From Adiantum capillus-veneris (lineage: Eukaryota; Streptophyta; Polypodiopsida; Polypodiales; Pteridaceae): a stretch of 64,000 bases of DNA. The position numbers and the translations under genes are program-made. Below the pieces are notes generated by a model. The model searched no databases. It was not told the DNA's origin and was given only the letters and a program-made list of their open reading frames with translations. The stretch lies in assembly GCA_014529385.2 (NCBI GenBank), contig CM043958.1, forward strand, positions 89,737,025 through 89,801,024. Reading direction: 5' to 3'. Positions 50,877 to 61,115 of this stretch are shown piece after piece; the first letter of the stretch is position 1, and every line of letters begins with the position of its first letter.

Positions 50877-52430
50877 GTGGTGAGATCTAGTAAAACACAC
50901 GTCATCGCGGATCATTTGTATCGCATGCCGAATGGTGAAGCCCCTACTGAAGTCGATGATGAATTTCCCGATACTTCCTTATTTCTAGTCGAGATCATGA
51001 TTGAATGGAGTGAGAAGATTGTGAACTTTCTAGTTAATGGTTTTCCATTCAAAGAGCTTCGTAAGGACATAGCTCAAAAATTGTTAAAAGAATGTGAACC
51101 TTATTCTCTCATTGAAGGAACTCTCTACAGGCTAGGGAAGGACGATATTCTTAGACGTTGTGCCCGTGAGGATGAGTATTTATACATACTACAAGAAGCC
51201 CGCATGGGTATAGCCGAAGGACATTTCTCAGGGGAACTAACTGCTAGAAAGGTGTCGCAATTAGGCTATTGGTGGCCTAACTTATTCAAGGATGCATCAC
51301 TTTTTGCAAAAGGATGTGATGAATTCCAACATTACAAAATCACGCAACAAAAAGATGGGATGCCCTTACATCCTCTTTAAGTGACTCAACCATTTGAAAA
51401 ATGGGGTTTGGACTTTGTAGGCCCAATTAGTCTGGCAGCTTGTAGTACTCAATCTCGATATATTATCGTTGCCACTGACTATGTGACAAAGTGGGCGGAA
51501 GCCAGGTCGACACGTAAGGCTGATGCAAGATCAACTGCCAAATTCTCTTTGAGAACATTAATACAAGATTTGGTTGTCCCATTGAGATTGTGAGTGACAA
51601 TGGCACTCATTTATAAATGGAGTGATAAAAGAACTCATTACCAATTTCATGATAGCTCACCATAAGTCCACACCTTATTATCCACAAGCAAATGGCCAAG
51701 CTTAGAGTACCAACAAGACCTAATCTCTATCTTTACCAAAATGATGGAAGCTCATCACACAGATTGGGATATGAAGCTGACTTCAGCTCTATGGGCTTAT
51801 CGTACTTTTTACAAAGTGGCTATTAATTGTACACCATTCAAAATGGTATATGGCCAAGAATCAGTTATTCCATGGTATTTTGTAATGCCTAGTTTGCGCA
51901 TAGCTTCACAAGAAGGTTGGGATGGTAACCCTTTAGTTGAGCGCTTATACATCCTAGATGACGAAAGACAATTGGTTGTACAAAATGCACTTGTGGAGAA
52001 AGATAGAAGGAAGAAATGGTTTGACCGTCATCTAAAGAACAAAGATATCAATGTTGGTGATAAAGTCCTTATGTATGGAGTGCGTAACAAAAAGAAAAAT
52101 TTGAAATATGCGAGAAAAGGACCACATCGAGTGTGTAAAATTACCCCACAAGGTACCATTCGTGTGGAGACTCTAGAAGGAGTTGAAACCATTGGATTCC
52201 TCAATGGGAGTAAATTCAACTATGATCCTCTAATCCGGGAAGAGTTACAAGCCATCCATCAAAATAAAGCAGCCAAAGAACATGCAGAGCTTAAAAACAT
52301 CCAAGCAAGAGTTGAGGCTCAAGAAAGACAACAACGTCTTAGACGCCAACGAGAGGCTAATCTGGGAATCACGGAAGCATTTTTTGAAGACATTGATGAT
52401 GATTCATTGGAATCTGAGCCACCTCTATGA
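50877..52430 (+). pseudogene. gypsy integrase
   Basis: The H2C2 domain is seen as EAHMG-type HFSGELTARKVSQLGYWWPN and C..FQHYK. The core shows WGLDFVGPI (Asp 1), and after a frameshift near 51543 CPIEIVSDNGTH (Asp 2). HKSTPYYPQANGQA-stop-STN follows, where the catalytic Glu codon is now TAG (51703-51705). A second frameshift lies after SDNGTH near 51613. The C-terminal part (51741-52430) is intact for 229 codons: DWDMKLTSALWAYRT, PFKMVYGQE, RKGPHRVCKITPQGTIR and an acidic coiled-coil-like end. Integrase would join cDNA ends to the chromosome. Confidence 0.95.
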
Positions 52431-52504
52431 TATCCAATTGAACTAAATAGCCTCTATGGGAGAGTACTATATAATGCATTATTGGTACATGAGTTCAAGC
52501 TAAT

Positions 52505-53530
52505 TTGTTATCCTATGGAGTTTGGTGTCAGCTAGGAAAACCACCCCTATCCACAAGCACTATCCAAGTCAAGGGTGTCAATAAGAAGAAGACCATTGTT
52601 TTTGGAATCCTACAGACTCCTGTTATTTATGACAATGGAACCGTGGTTCAAAGCTTTTTGGTCATGCCTATTGGTATTATGGAGGATAATATAAACCTGG
52701 GGTGCAAATGGATGTCTACAGTCAAATGTAATATCGAATGGGAGACTGGGAGTATCACGATGCAGAAACCAACTCATGGCCCTACGGCTCAAGGAATAAC
52801 ACCTGAAATCTCACCTCTTCTTAACATAAAAAACATCAAAATATTGTCAATCCAAAAAGTCACAACATCCTTGCTCGTAGCATAACCCTCTAAAGCTTCA
52901 ACTTCCATGGCTACGACACACAATGCTACAGCAAAGGCTCCACATGATCTGACCAAGGGTACATATCAATGGGTCCCCAAGCTATCGTTATTGGACCCCT
53001 CTATGGTTCAAGTTAATTCACAAAGGAAACCTCGAAGAAGGGCGTCCACTCAGGTTAAGAAGGTGAAAACCAAATCATGTTGGATTCCCAAACAACTATT
53101 AGAAGCCCAAGGCTACTATGATGGAAATGATCAAATTTGGGTACCTAAACGTAAATCGTGTCCTTCCCTCTCCACTATAAAATGATGTGAGTCAAACCTT
53201 GTGATTCCAAAGCTGATGGAAGACCGTGGGAAGGGAAAGATCACAGAATGCTACACACATGTTCCAGAGCTAGTTTGGGTTCCAAGGCAAAACCAATCTA
53301 TTCGGCTTTGCTCAAGAAAGGGGGAGTTCCATGAAGCTTCTAGCTCCTCATGTAATGCATCCATAGAGATAAAAGATTCTACACAACCTCCACCTACCAT
53401 AGGCAGCCTCCATGAAGCTACAAAAGATTCGACACCCTCCATGTTCAATTATTACTTGATGCACTACTTCAAGTTCGTTCATGGGAGAGTACCTTACCAC
53501 CCTTGCAACTCGATGAGGCACCCAAGGTAA
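52505..53530 (+). pseudogene. extra ORFs downstream of integrase (W-V/I-P-K repeats)
   Basis: Frame 52505-52885 (KKTIVFGILQTPVIYDNGTV, NLGCKWMSTVKCNIEWETGS) has the alternating pattern of a retropepsin-like or clan-AA fold but no D-S/T-G. Frames 52907-53185 and 53201-53530 carry four related motifs: YQWVPK, CWIPK, IWVPK and VWVPR, spaced 20-60 residues apart. I do not recognise the protein. Some plant gypsy lineages carry additional ORFs after pol, so this could be one, or a second element fused here. It is read through at least two stops. Confidence 0.5.
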
Positions 53531-53720
53531 TAGAGAACTATTGGCTAAAATCCTCACCTATCACCAATTGGAATAACTGGTTCCAAAAGGTGATGACATC
53601 CTTTTAAAGTACAATCTACCCAAGGAAGGGGGGAGTCTTCATTCACGTCAGCCTATTGAATTATTTTCCTCTTACCCTTCTTTCCCTGACCCTTGAGCTT
53701 TTAATTTTAGGGATTGTATG

Positions 53721-53774
<54 letters not shown>

Positions 53775-55367
53775 TAGTAACTAACCACCCTAGTTTAACA
53801 AAAAAAAAAGGTAAAGAGCAAGAGCAATTAGCAAACGAATGTGCACAATACTAGTCAAAATCATTGACCTGGACTTACACATGTCACATCAGGTAAATTG
53901 AAACAGAAACCTATGTCATCAAACACCTAACCATCCTCTATTTGTGTTCACAGATGTGCATGATTCTTACAAATATTCTTTTTACATGTCCCAAGTAATG
54001 CATTTATGTTATCCTCATATTTCCTCTGAATGGGATTCAGTTGAAACACTCGCTTGTGAGAGAAATGTGGCTGGTCCGCCTCTTGACTACAATGGATCCC
54101 TATTCTGTGCAGGAAGTTTGCCCAATTGCCCAAGTTTACCCTTTTGCCAAGGCTGAGTATGCACGCCTCGTGACATTCCTAATACTATTATGCACAGAAG
54201 AGGACGAGGACCATAATGCTGATTGGACAGACAAGACACACGGACTTACCGAAGAGGATTACACCTACCTTGATGATGAGGATGGCGGTTTAGCCTTAGA
54301 GCTACTGACCGAGCTCTCCAACCTCCACTTACGTTGATCCTCATTACTTAAGTGATGGAGGGTAGGTAGGATTAGTTCGATAGGAGTGTTTCTATTGTAG
54401 AGTTTAGTGATTAGCAAAGTTCTTTTTTCCCCCACTGATGTGTCTCTGGAAGGTGGATTTTGGTGGTGACTATTGTGCAGTTTGTGACTACATAACGATG
54501 CCTTCAAAGGAAAATGACAATGGATGTTTAAATGTTACAACGGATGTTCTCCATTATATTAGGTATAGTACTTCCTTTTATCTATGAATGATTTTTTTTT
54601 TTGTAATTCTATATGCCAAAAGAGTTACAAATTCAAGAGGTCAATCTACAAATAAGATACAAATAACATTAACTAAATTTAACACAAATAATATCGTTGC
54701 ATATTTGAGAAATTGTACTAGTTGCAAAAGGCACTTCTACAGAAACATGGAGGTTAAGAACAAGAAATAAGAGTGAAATTCAAGTCTATTTGATGAAATG
54801 CATTTCATCTTGTTCACTTTGTTGCTTCAAGTCTAAGCTCCCATCAAATTGACAGGGGTACATATAGCATAACACATTTTTTCCAATGCTGGGTAACAAA
54901 GGTTCAATGAATGGATGTCCTTTGTTGTTTAACGTTATTTTCAATTTGATTGAAAATAAATAAATTTGTTGCAACGTGTTGTCTATGCTCTCAAACCGTG
55001 AATTGCTAGAACATCCCATGCCTTAGGCCAAAATTTTGAATGCCGTCTTGGCCTTCAAGGCCTAAATTGGGCATCAAAATATACCTTCGTATATGTACAA
55101 AGGTGTGAAAGTGTAATCTTAGGTAAAACCCCAAGGTGTCAAATGAGGCCTTAGAAAGGACCCTAAGGTGTCAAGGGTATATGTACATATCCTTTTCTAA
55201 GGTTTATACATATATACCTTAGAAAAGTTCCAAAGGCATCAAGGGGATATATTATGTGTGTGCTTGCGTGCACGTACGCACTTGCCCCGCAACCCAATGT
55301 GATGTATACTTATATAGACACACGGGTACATCATGCACATGAGTAATATGAAGGTATGAATGATCAT
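53531..55367. other. no recognised gene; (TA)n(TG)n at 53721-53773
   Basis: A purine tract (AAGGAAGGGGGGAG) near 53617 could be the gypsy polypurine tract, but no TG start follows. Frame 54041-54337 (98 codons, acidic end EEDYTYLDDEDGG) looks protein-like but is unassigned. 55120-55250 has short repeats around CCTTAGAAA and AAGGTGTCAA. Confidence 0.45.
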
Positions 55368-55660
55368 GGATAGGGTTCAACATTGTAGTAGAATTTTGAC
55401 TCCAATTTTTTAGGTTGATATGTTGGCAACATCTCATTAGTTAAAAAGATTGTAAGAATTGTTGTTCAAAGGAGATAGCTTGGTTGGTTGAGCACTTGCC
55501 CTCCATGACTCGGGTCACAGGTAAAAGTGTGGCCAAGCAACCCCGATAGCGCTCACGGATGCTCATTGTATCATGTAAGCGAGAATGCAAAAAGATTCTA
55601 AGAATTGTGACTCTTTAGATTGGGCGACTTTATTTTAGTTTCTCTTTGGACTACATAAAG
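55368..55660 (+). repeat. dispersed repeat, copy b, interrupted by a SINE-like insertion
   Basis: Matches copy a (40058-40222), but is split at 55462/55591, where the adjoining bases are duplicated. Confidence 0.8.
55463..55590 (+). mobile_element. SINE-like insertion with 18-base target-site duplication
   Basis: Flanked by AAAGATTGTAAGAATTGT (55445-55462) and AAAGATTCTAAGAATTGT (55591-55608), 17 of 18 identical. The 128-base body starts with a tRNA-like head: GATAGCTTGGTTGGTTGAG fits an A box, and CGGGTCACAGG may be the remnant before a B box. No poly-A tail; the end is GAATGCAA. It splits a repeat that is uninterrupted at 40058-40222. Confidence 0.7.
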
Positions 55661-55786
55661 CCTTAGTAAAGGGTTGCATTTTGAGTGCAATTGTGGACCA
55701 TGGATAAAGCTAGAAGATTAGTGCCTTAGTAAAGGGTTGCATTTTGAGTGCAATTGTGGACCATGGATAAAGCTAGAAGATTAGTG
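55661..55786 (+). repeat. perfect 63-base tandem duplication
   Basis: Copies 55661-55723 and 55724-55786 start CCTTAGTAAAGGG and appear identical. Confidence 0.97.
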
Positions 55787-56169
55787 CCACACGGTAACGA
55801 ACTTTCCTTTTTAATATTTCTTGTAAAATCTTGTGAGAGGGTGTTGACATTTGTGTCTCTCTCTCTTTAAAGAGGGGAATTGAGTATTGGGTCACACTCA
55901 ATATTTATAACTTTCTTCCTTTTTTTGGCATGCAAAAAGCCATAGGGGAAGGTTGAGAAAATGTACACCTTTTGAGTCTTGATACAGAGGTTGTTGATGG
56001 TGGACAAGTACCATTTCATTTAATTTCATGTAACTTGGTCCTTTCATTTAATGCTTACTTTACTTCCCTTTTTTTAATATATTTGTTTAGTTTGTAAATG
56101 AGTCCCTTCATTTAAGGACCTAATGACTTTCTTTTCACCTTTTTTTATTAAAAAAAAACATACTTTTTT

Positions 56170-56252
56170 AGTTGTAATTTTTTCTTTCATTTGAAGACAA
56201 TTTACAACTAAAAATTGTAAATTGTCCTTAAATGAAAGAATTTCGTCACAAT
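56170..56252. repeat. hairpin-forming inverted repeat, ~38-base arms
   Basis: 56170-56207 pairs with 56214-56252 (TTGTAA/TTACAA centre, TTTCATTT/AAATGAAA further out) with few mismatches and a 6-base loop. Possibly a MITE relic. Confidence 0.75.
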
Positions 56253-57059
56253 TAAGATATTTTTTTCAACTTCTGGTTTAAATATGCAAATCTCACTTTG
56301 TTATTTTAGGTTAACATGTAACATTATTAGAGATTAGGTTTAGACACCCCCAATATTGATAAAATACATTTCAAATGAAACCCATATATACATGTCACAT
56401 GTAACACTTTATTAAGAGAACGTTGCAAGAAAAGATATGACATTGATTATTGTCATTTTCATAAAATATTATTATTAACTTCAATTGTCACACAAAATTG
56501 CTTAGGACCAGAATTCCTTTAGAAATGTTTCCATAATGGAATGATCAATGTCATTTGATCATACTTCGATGTCATTTAACTGTCGATATTAAATCTAAAA
56601 TCCCAAAATATATTAAAATAATCACATTGGTTTCTTTAATAGTTCACTACAATATTTATCTCAAAAATTAACAAACTAAACTGAAACAACTTGACCAATT
56701 AGTCACCTTTTGGCATATATCCACTACTCCCTTTTTAATATACCCTCTCTACAACCTTTTAAAATATTTGTTGTGGAAAAATAAATTCTACGAACACAAC
56801 CCTCGTCTACTTTTGCATTACATTTCCTTATCAGGCCACCGTGATTTCTTCACCTTGTTTTTTTAATTTGTAATATGAATAGTTCATTGTTACACTTGTT
56901 TTAAAAATACATAATAGTTTATTATGATAACAGATTTTTTGAAAATATTAGTGTCACTTTCTTGTTTTCTCTCTCATAAAGAGGCCTCTTATTATTAAAA
57001 TCCTCTCAACAGCCTTATGTAGGTCATACTGAACTTTCATTCTTGTTTCCACTTAGTAT

Positions 57060-58888
57060 CTTTGCTAGAGTAAGTTGAACATATTGTTGTATAAACCCCA
57101 TGGTGTGACTTTTCCCATTGTACTTATAAACTTATAGTCTATTATACACTCCGGTCCATTGCATTGAAAGGTTATGCATTTGGAAGTGCTTGAGTAAATG
57201 CCACATTCAAAAAGTGATGATGTTAGGATATATTATTCTGTTATATAAATTTTCTCATTCAACTAGGCATTGTATGTGAGTTTGTTTCTTTTATTTTTCT
57301 AGATGCACCACCATGCTCTTGTGCAGTTATTTGGGAGGAAAAGAGTGAATTATATGTGTATAGAGAAATCCTCAAAGAGGAAAATAATTGATGAATCATG
57401 GAGGAGATTTTTGGCTCTAGAGCGGATGATTTGGAGGATTTCGATGATCTTAAATTTAAGATTGTGAGGATGATTTGAACCTAGACATGGAAATTTTGAG
57501 AAAGGAGCCTCTTAATGCCACTTTCATAGTATTGGAGAGAGCAAAGCATCAAAGTAAAGAAGAAAGCATCAATATGTAGGGTTTAGCAAGAGCGGACATG
57601 AAGGTATGCATTTCTAAAACACATTGTTTGAGGTAAAGAAGAGTTGACAAAATGTGCATGGTGTGAAAATTACAAACTAGAAGGTCCTTGAGGTAAGGGT
57701 AATGGATGCAAAACCATTATGTTGTGCTATTAGAAAGCACAAAGAGTATAAGGAGCATAAATGGATGCTAAATAGTTTTGTAGTGAGAATGGTGTGTAAT
57801 TGCTTGCACACATGAACATAATGACAACTAGGAATTCTTATAGGGTTATCAATGTTTATTATTAATGTGTATATCTTAATGTAAAATGACTTGGTCTTTA
57901 AAAGGACTCTAAACCTGTTGCTCAAGTTGATACTTCTTTACATACTCAAGTATGCAGAACAAAAATTTATTTTCTGTTATTGTATTGTGAAAGAAGAGTA
58001 GTGTGTTATTGTATTGTGAAAGAAGAGTAGTCTTTTTGCATAGGCATATTATCAAGCCCAAGAGAGAAGATAGCTTGCATGTTTTCTCATACTTACTCAA
58101 GGCCAAGTCTTTTTTTGTTTTAAAATATTCATGTTTCATATTAGTGAGATAACCTTAGAACAATTCATAGTAAGCACAATGCCCATGTGTGCAGACAATT
58201 GCAGACCATTCTCACTATTAAACCATCAATCACCCCATGTATGCTCCTTAGACAGCCTATGCTTTTTAATATCACTTAGCATAATGGTTTTGCAAGTACA
58301 AGTTTTTATTTTTCACACCATTCACCTTTCATCAACTCTTCTTTACCTCAAACAATGTGTTTTAAAAATGTATCTCTTTGTGTCCACTCTTTTTGAAACT
58401 TTCCTATGGATGCTTTCTTCTTTTACTATGGTGCTTTGCTCTCTTTGATACTTGTAGAAGTGGCATTAAGTGGCTCCTCTCCCAAAATCTCCATGCCCAC
58501 GTTCAACTCATCCCCACAATTTTGATCTTTGAGATCATCAAAATCCTCCAAATCATCTTCAATAGGGCCAAATAGATTCTCCATGGCCTCATTGGTTGTT
58601 TTCCTCTTTGAGGATTGCTATATACACATAAAATTCTCTCCTTTTTGCCAAGTAGTTGCACAATAATAGGTTGATGCATTTAGAAAAATAAAAGAAAAAA
58701 ACTCACATACAATGTTTTTGGATAAAAGAGAAAATTTCATAGAGATAAAGGATCCCAACATCAAGTCACTTTTTGAATGCAACTTTTATTCAATCAATTC
58801 CGAGTGCATAATCTTTCAATGTAGTGGACTATAAGTACAATGGGAAAGACACACTATGGGTTCATACAACAATATGTTGAAAACAAAG
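57060..58888. repeat. large palindrome, ~0.8 kb diverged arms
   Basis: The left arm 57060-57900 matches the reverse complement of 58107-58888 over its whole length at perhaps 75-80% identity. Shared phrases include CCCATTGTACTTATA, CATTCAAAAAGTGA, ATCCTCAAAGAGGAAAA, GATGATTTGGAGGATTT and ACACATTGTTTGAGGTAAAG. Both arms carry the same coding-like stretch (DDLEDFDDLK..., then EEPLNATST in the right arm, minus strand). The centre is 57901-58106. Either an inverted duplication or two copies of one repeat family in opposite directions. Confidence 0.85.
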
Positions 58889-58905
58889 GCATTTGTGGAT
58901 TAAAT

Positions 58906-59383
58906 TTATCTTTTGAATGGCCATTGAAATGTTTTATTTAAATAACAAGGTAAGAACTCACAGTGACCTATGTAATGGAAAAATTTAAAGCCTAATGTAA
59001 GTGGATGAGTGATCTGACCAGTAGACGTAGTTCCAAATTTCTTCAATGTGATAGTATTTGTCACTCGGATTTGATCGAGTGTTGACCCATAGATGATGGT
59101 TGGTTGGGCAATAAACTTTATCAATTGGTAGGATGATAGAACATCCTTTGATTTTATGTAGTTCCAATTTTTGGCACACACATCAATGTTGAAATCTCCC
59201 AAAATAAGAATTGGGATGTTGAGATTTTGTTTGCTTTAGGATGGAGTTCAATTCATTGTAGAAGGTTTTCAAAGGAGATGATGGTGGTCGGTATAATGAG
59301 AATATCACTACAGTGAGTGTTGGGAGTACTTGGACTGGCAGTACTCCACACATCTCATTCACCGCACATCCATGCCAACCCAA
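58906..59383 (-). pseudogene. EEP-type endonuclease domain downstream of the helicase
   Basis: Reads FSLYRPPSSPLKTFYNELNS, then after a frame change ILILGDFNIDV (the GDFN motif) and LSSYQLIKFIAQPTIIYGST. LDQIRVTN stands at the S-x-LDxI motif, and a degraded DH.P position (QITHPLTL) follows. These are the late motifs of apurinic-type endonucleases found in LINEs and in Helentrons. The position directly after, and on the same strand as, the Helitron helicase favours the latter. Early motifs (N..E) were not identified. A separate LINE fragment cannot be fully excluded. Confidence 0.7.
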
Positions 59384-59469
59384 CTTGGAGTGTATTTGTA
59401 TCTTCTTGCTACATATTGAGTTGTGTATGTCTATTGTGGTGTGTCTCCTTCCATTTCATGGAAAATTCT

Positions 59470-60870
59470 AAGATTGTGGGCGTCTTTGTTTTTGTTTGAG
59501 TAAAATATTTATGAAATTGAATGGGTGTTTGGTATTGAATGGTGGTATTTGCTAGTTAGGTAGTCTATGTCTTCAATGGATTGGCTATTTGTGCGTATTT
59601 TGTTTAGAATGCTGACATAGTAAGAGTGAGTCTGGTGCATTGTAGTTGTCAGCTCAAAACACCCGGGGAATTCATGCCAATAAGATGGTGCAATTGTTTC
59701 AAGTATGGAAGTTTAGTTAGTAAATATCCAAGAATCTTTCATAGGGCTAGCTTGGCATAAGTCACCACAAAGGAGCACTTCCATACCACCGAATGGCTTA
59801 TCATGTTCTTGTTTTATACTACATAGTGCACAATTGTGCATCGATGATGGCAATAGGTTGCTCCATATTAGGGACACCTCATCGAATATGACTCGTTGTA
59901 GTTGCCTATATTGCGTGTTTGCGATTGTCACCAATAGAAGATGTAGAGTCGAGTGTATGGTGGTACCTCCAATGTTGAAAGGAGATTTCCTTGTGTATGC
60001 CATGAGTAAAGCTTTTATTACTTCAGGTTCTTGGGGTGATCCGCGATTGTATTTAAACACAACAAGCCTTGGATGAGTCATGTACCACCTGTCAGGAAGA
60101 GATGGAATGAAATGTTTGGTTTCAAATGCTTGTTCAACATTACATCATTGAAAACATGTTCTTGTTGTGGGTTAAGCATAGTTAAACCATTGAAGAAATC
60201 CTCATTAGGCATTGTTATTGTTTTAGATGCTTGGAAAGATTGTTTATGTCTTGGACTGATGTATCCCTAGGTTGGTGGCGCCACCAGTCTCATTATGGGT
60301 GTGGTTGGCACATGAAGAATCTTGTGTTGTTGGAGTCATTATTTTTTGTGTGTTTTTTGTGTCGTCATGGGTTCCTTAATGAATTTGGCCTCATTTCCCT
60401 TCAAAGTTTCAAAGTTTTCATCGTAAATATCTTTCAATGATGAGTGATGTGACAAGAGTTGTTCTTTATTTTGGTTCCAAGGGAAAAATAGCAAGCATTG
60501 CTCTCTATAGATATTGATCGGGCATTGATAGTGTTGTAACAAATGTAGCGAATGATTTTGGCTCTCTTTGATTTCTTGTAAGTGGTTCTCATTTTTTGAA
60601 GTTTGCAACAAAGTCATCCAAGCAAACATTGTGGAATGTCGTTGGCTTGTGAGCATACTTTTCCACCATTGTTTCAAAGAATAGGTCAGTGCTAGAGGGG
60701 TCAAGTTGCTCTAGCATGAATTTCCCTTTAAGCAACAAAGCACGTTTTGTGTATTAAGGACAAATTGAATGTCTGCATTGGCATCCCATAAGTTTGTGTG
60801 TGCATCTGTCGCACGTGTCAAAGAAGGGGACTTGTTGTACACTGTGCGAGTCACAAATGACTGCAAGTAC
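59470..60870 (-). pseudogene. Helitron PIF1-like helicase with upstream linker
   Basis: The linker shows TNLWDANADIQFVLNTQNV, then TMVEKYAHKPTTFHN and FFPWNQNKEQLLSHHSSLKD, all typical of Helitron RepHel proteins. The helicase starts MLNPQQEHVFNDVMLNKHLK, with FHLFLTGG at the Walker A position (the GKT part is degraded). It continues SPFNIGGTTIHSTLHL (motif Ia), VIFDEVSLIWSNLL (Walker B) and KPFGGMEVLLCGDLCQASP (motif III). C-terminal helicase pieces ILNKIRTNSQSIEDIDYL lie near 59620. It would unwind DNA 5'-3' during rolling-circle transposition. Stops and at least four frame changes make it inactive. Confidence 0.85.
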
Positions 60871-61020
60871 ACAACCAGATTAATCTAGCAAGCTCAAGAG
60901 TGCAAGGGTGTGTCACTCACCGCCCTACGCTAGCCTTCATGGAGGATTCCTCGCCACGAAGAAGAGGGAGCTACCGTCGTGCTGTGCTCAACCGCCTTGC
61001 CGCCACTGTGCTGTTGCAAT

Positions 61021-61068
<48 letters not shown>

Positions 61069-61070
61069 CT

Positions 61071-61114
<44 letters not shown>
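61021..61114. repeat. compound (CT)n(CA)n microsatellite
   Basis: CT repeats with one TT interruption, then CA repeats. It lies just beyond the recognisable Helentron coding region. Confidence 0.95.

Positions 61115-61115
<1 letters not shown>

Larger units (their letters stand above)
46141..53530 (+). mobile_element. Ty3/gypsy element, decayed, with extra ORFs after integrase
   Basis: Gag end, protease, RT, RNase H and integrase follow in gypsy order over 6.3 kb, then about 1.1 kb of additional coding-like sequence. The 5' side is truncated at a (TC)n tract. No LTR pair is visible. Two stops are TGA where the family has Arg (50196-50198, 50838-50840), consistent with CGA to TGA transition. 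A 89-base perfect tandem duplication sits between protease and RT. Confidence 0.9.
58906..60870 (-). mobile_element. Helentron-like (Helitron) RepHel-endonuclease remnant
   Basis: On the minus strand, the Rep-helicase linker, PIF1-type helicase and an endonuclease/exonuclease/phosphatase domain follow one another in one direction. Helicase plus C-terminal endonuclease is the architecture of Helentrons (Helitron2 group). Rep (HUH nuclease) would be right of 60870 but is not found. Many stops and frame changes. Termini not identified. Confidence 0.75.
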
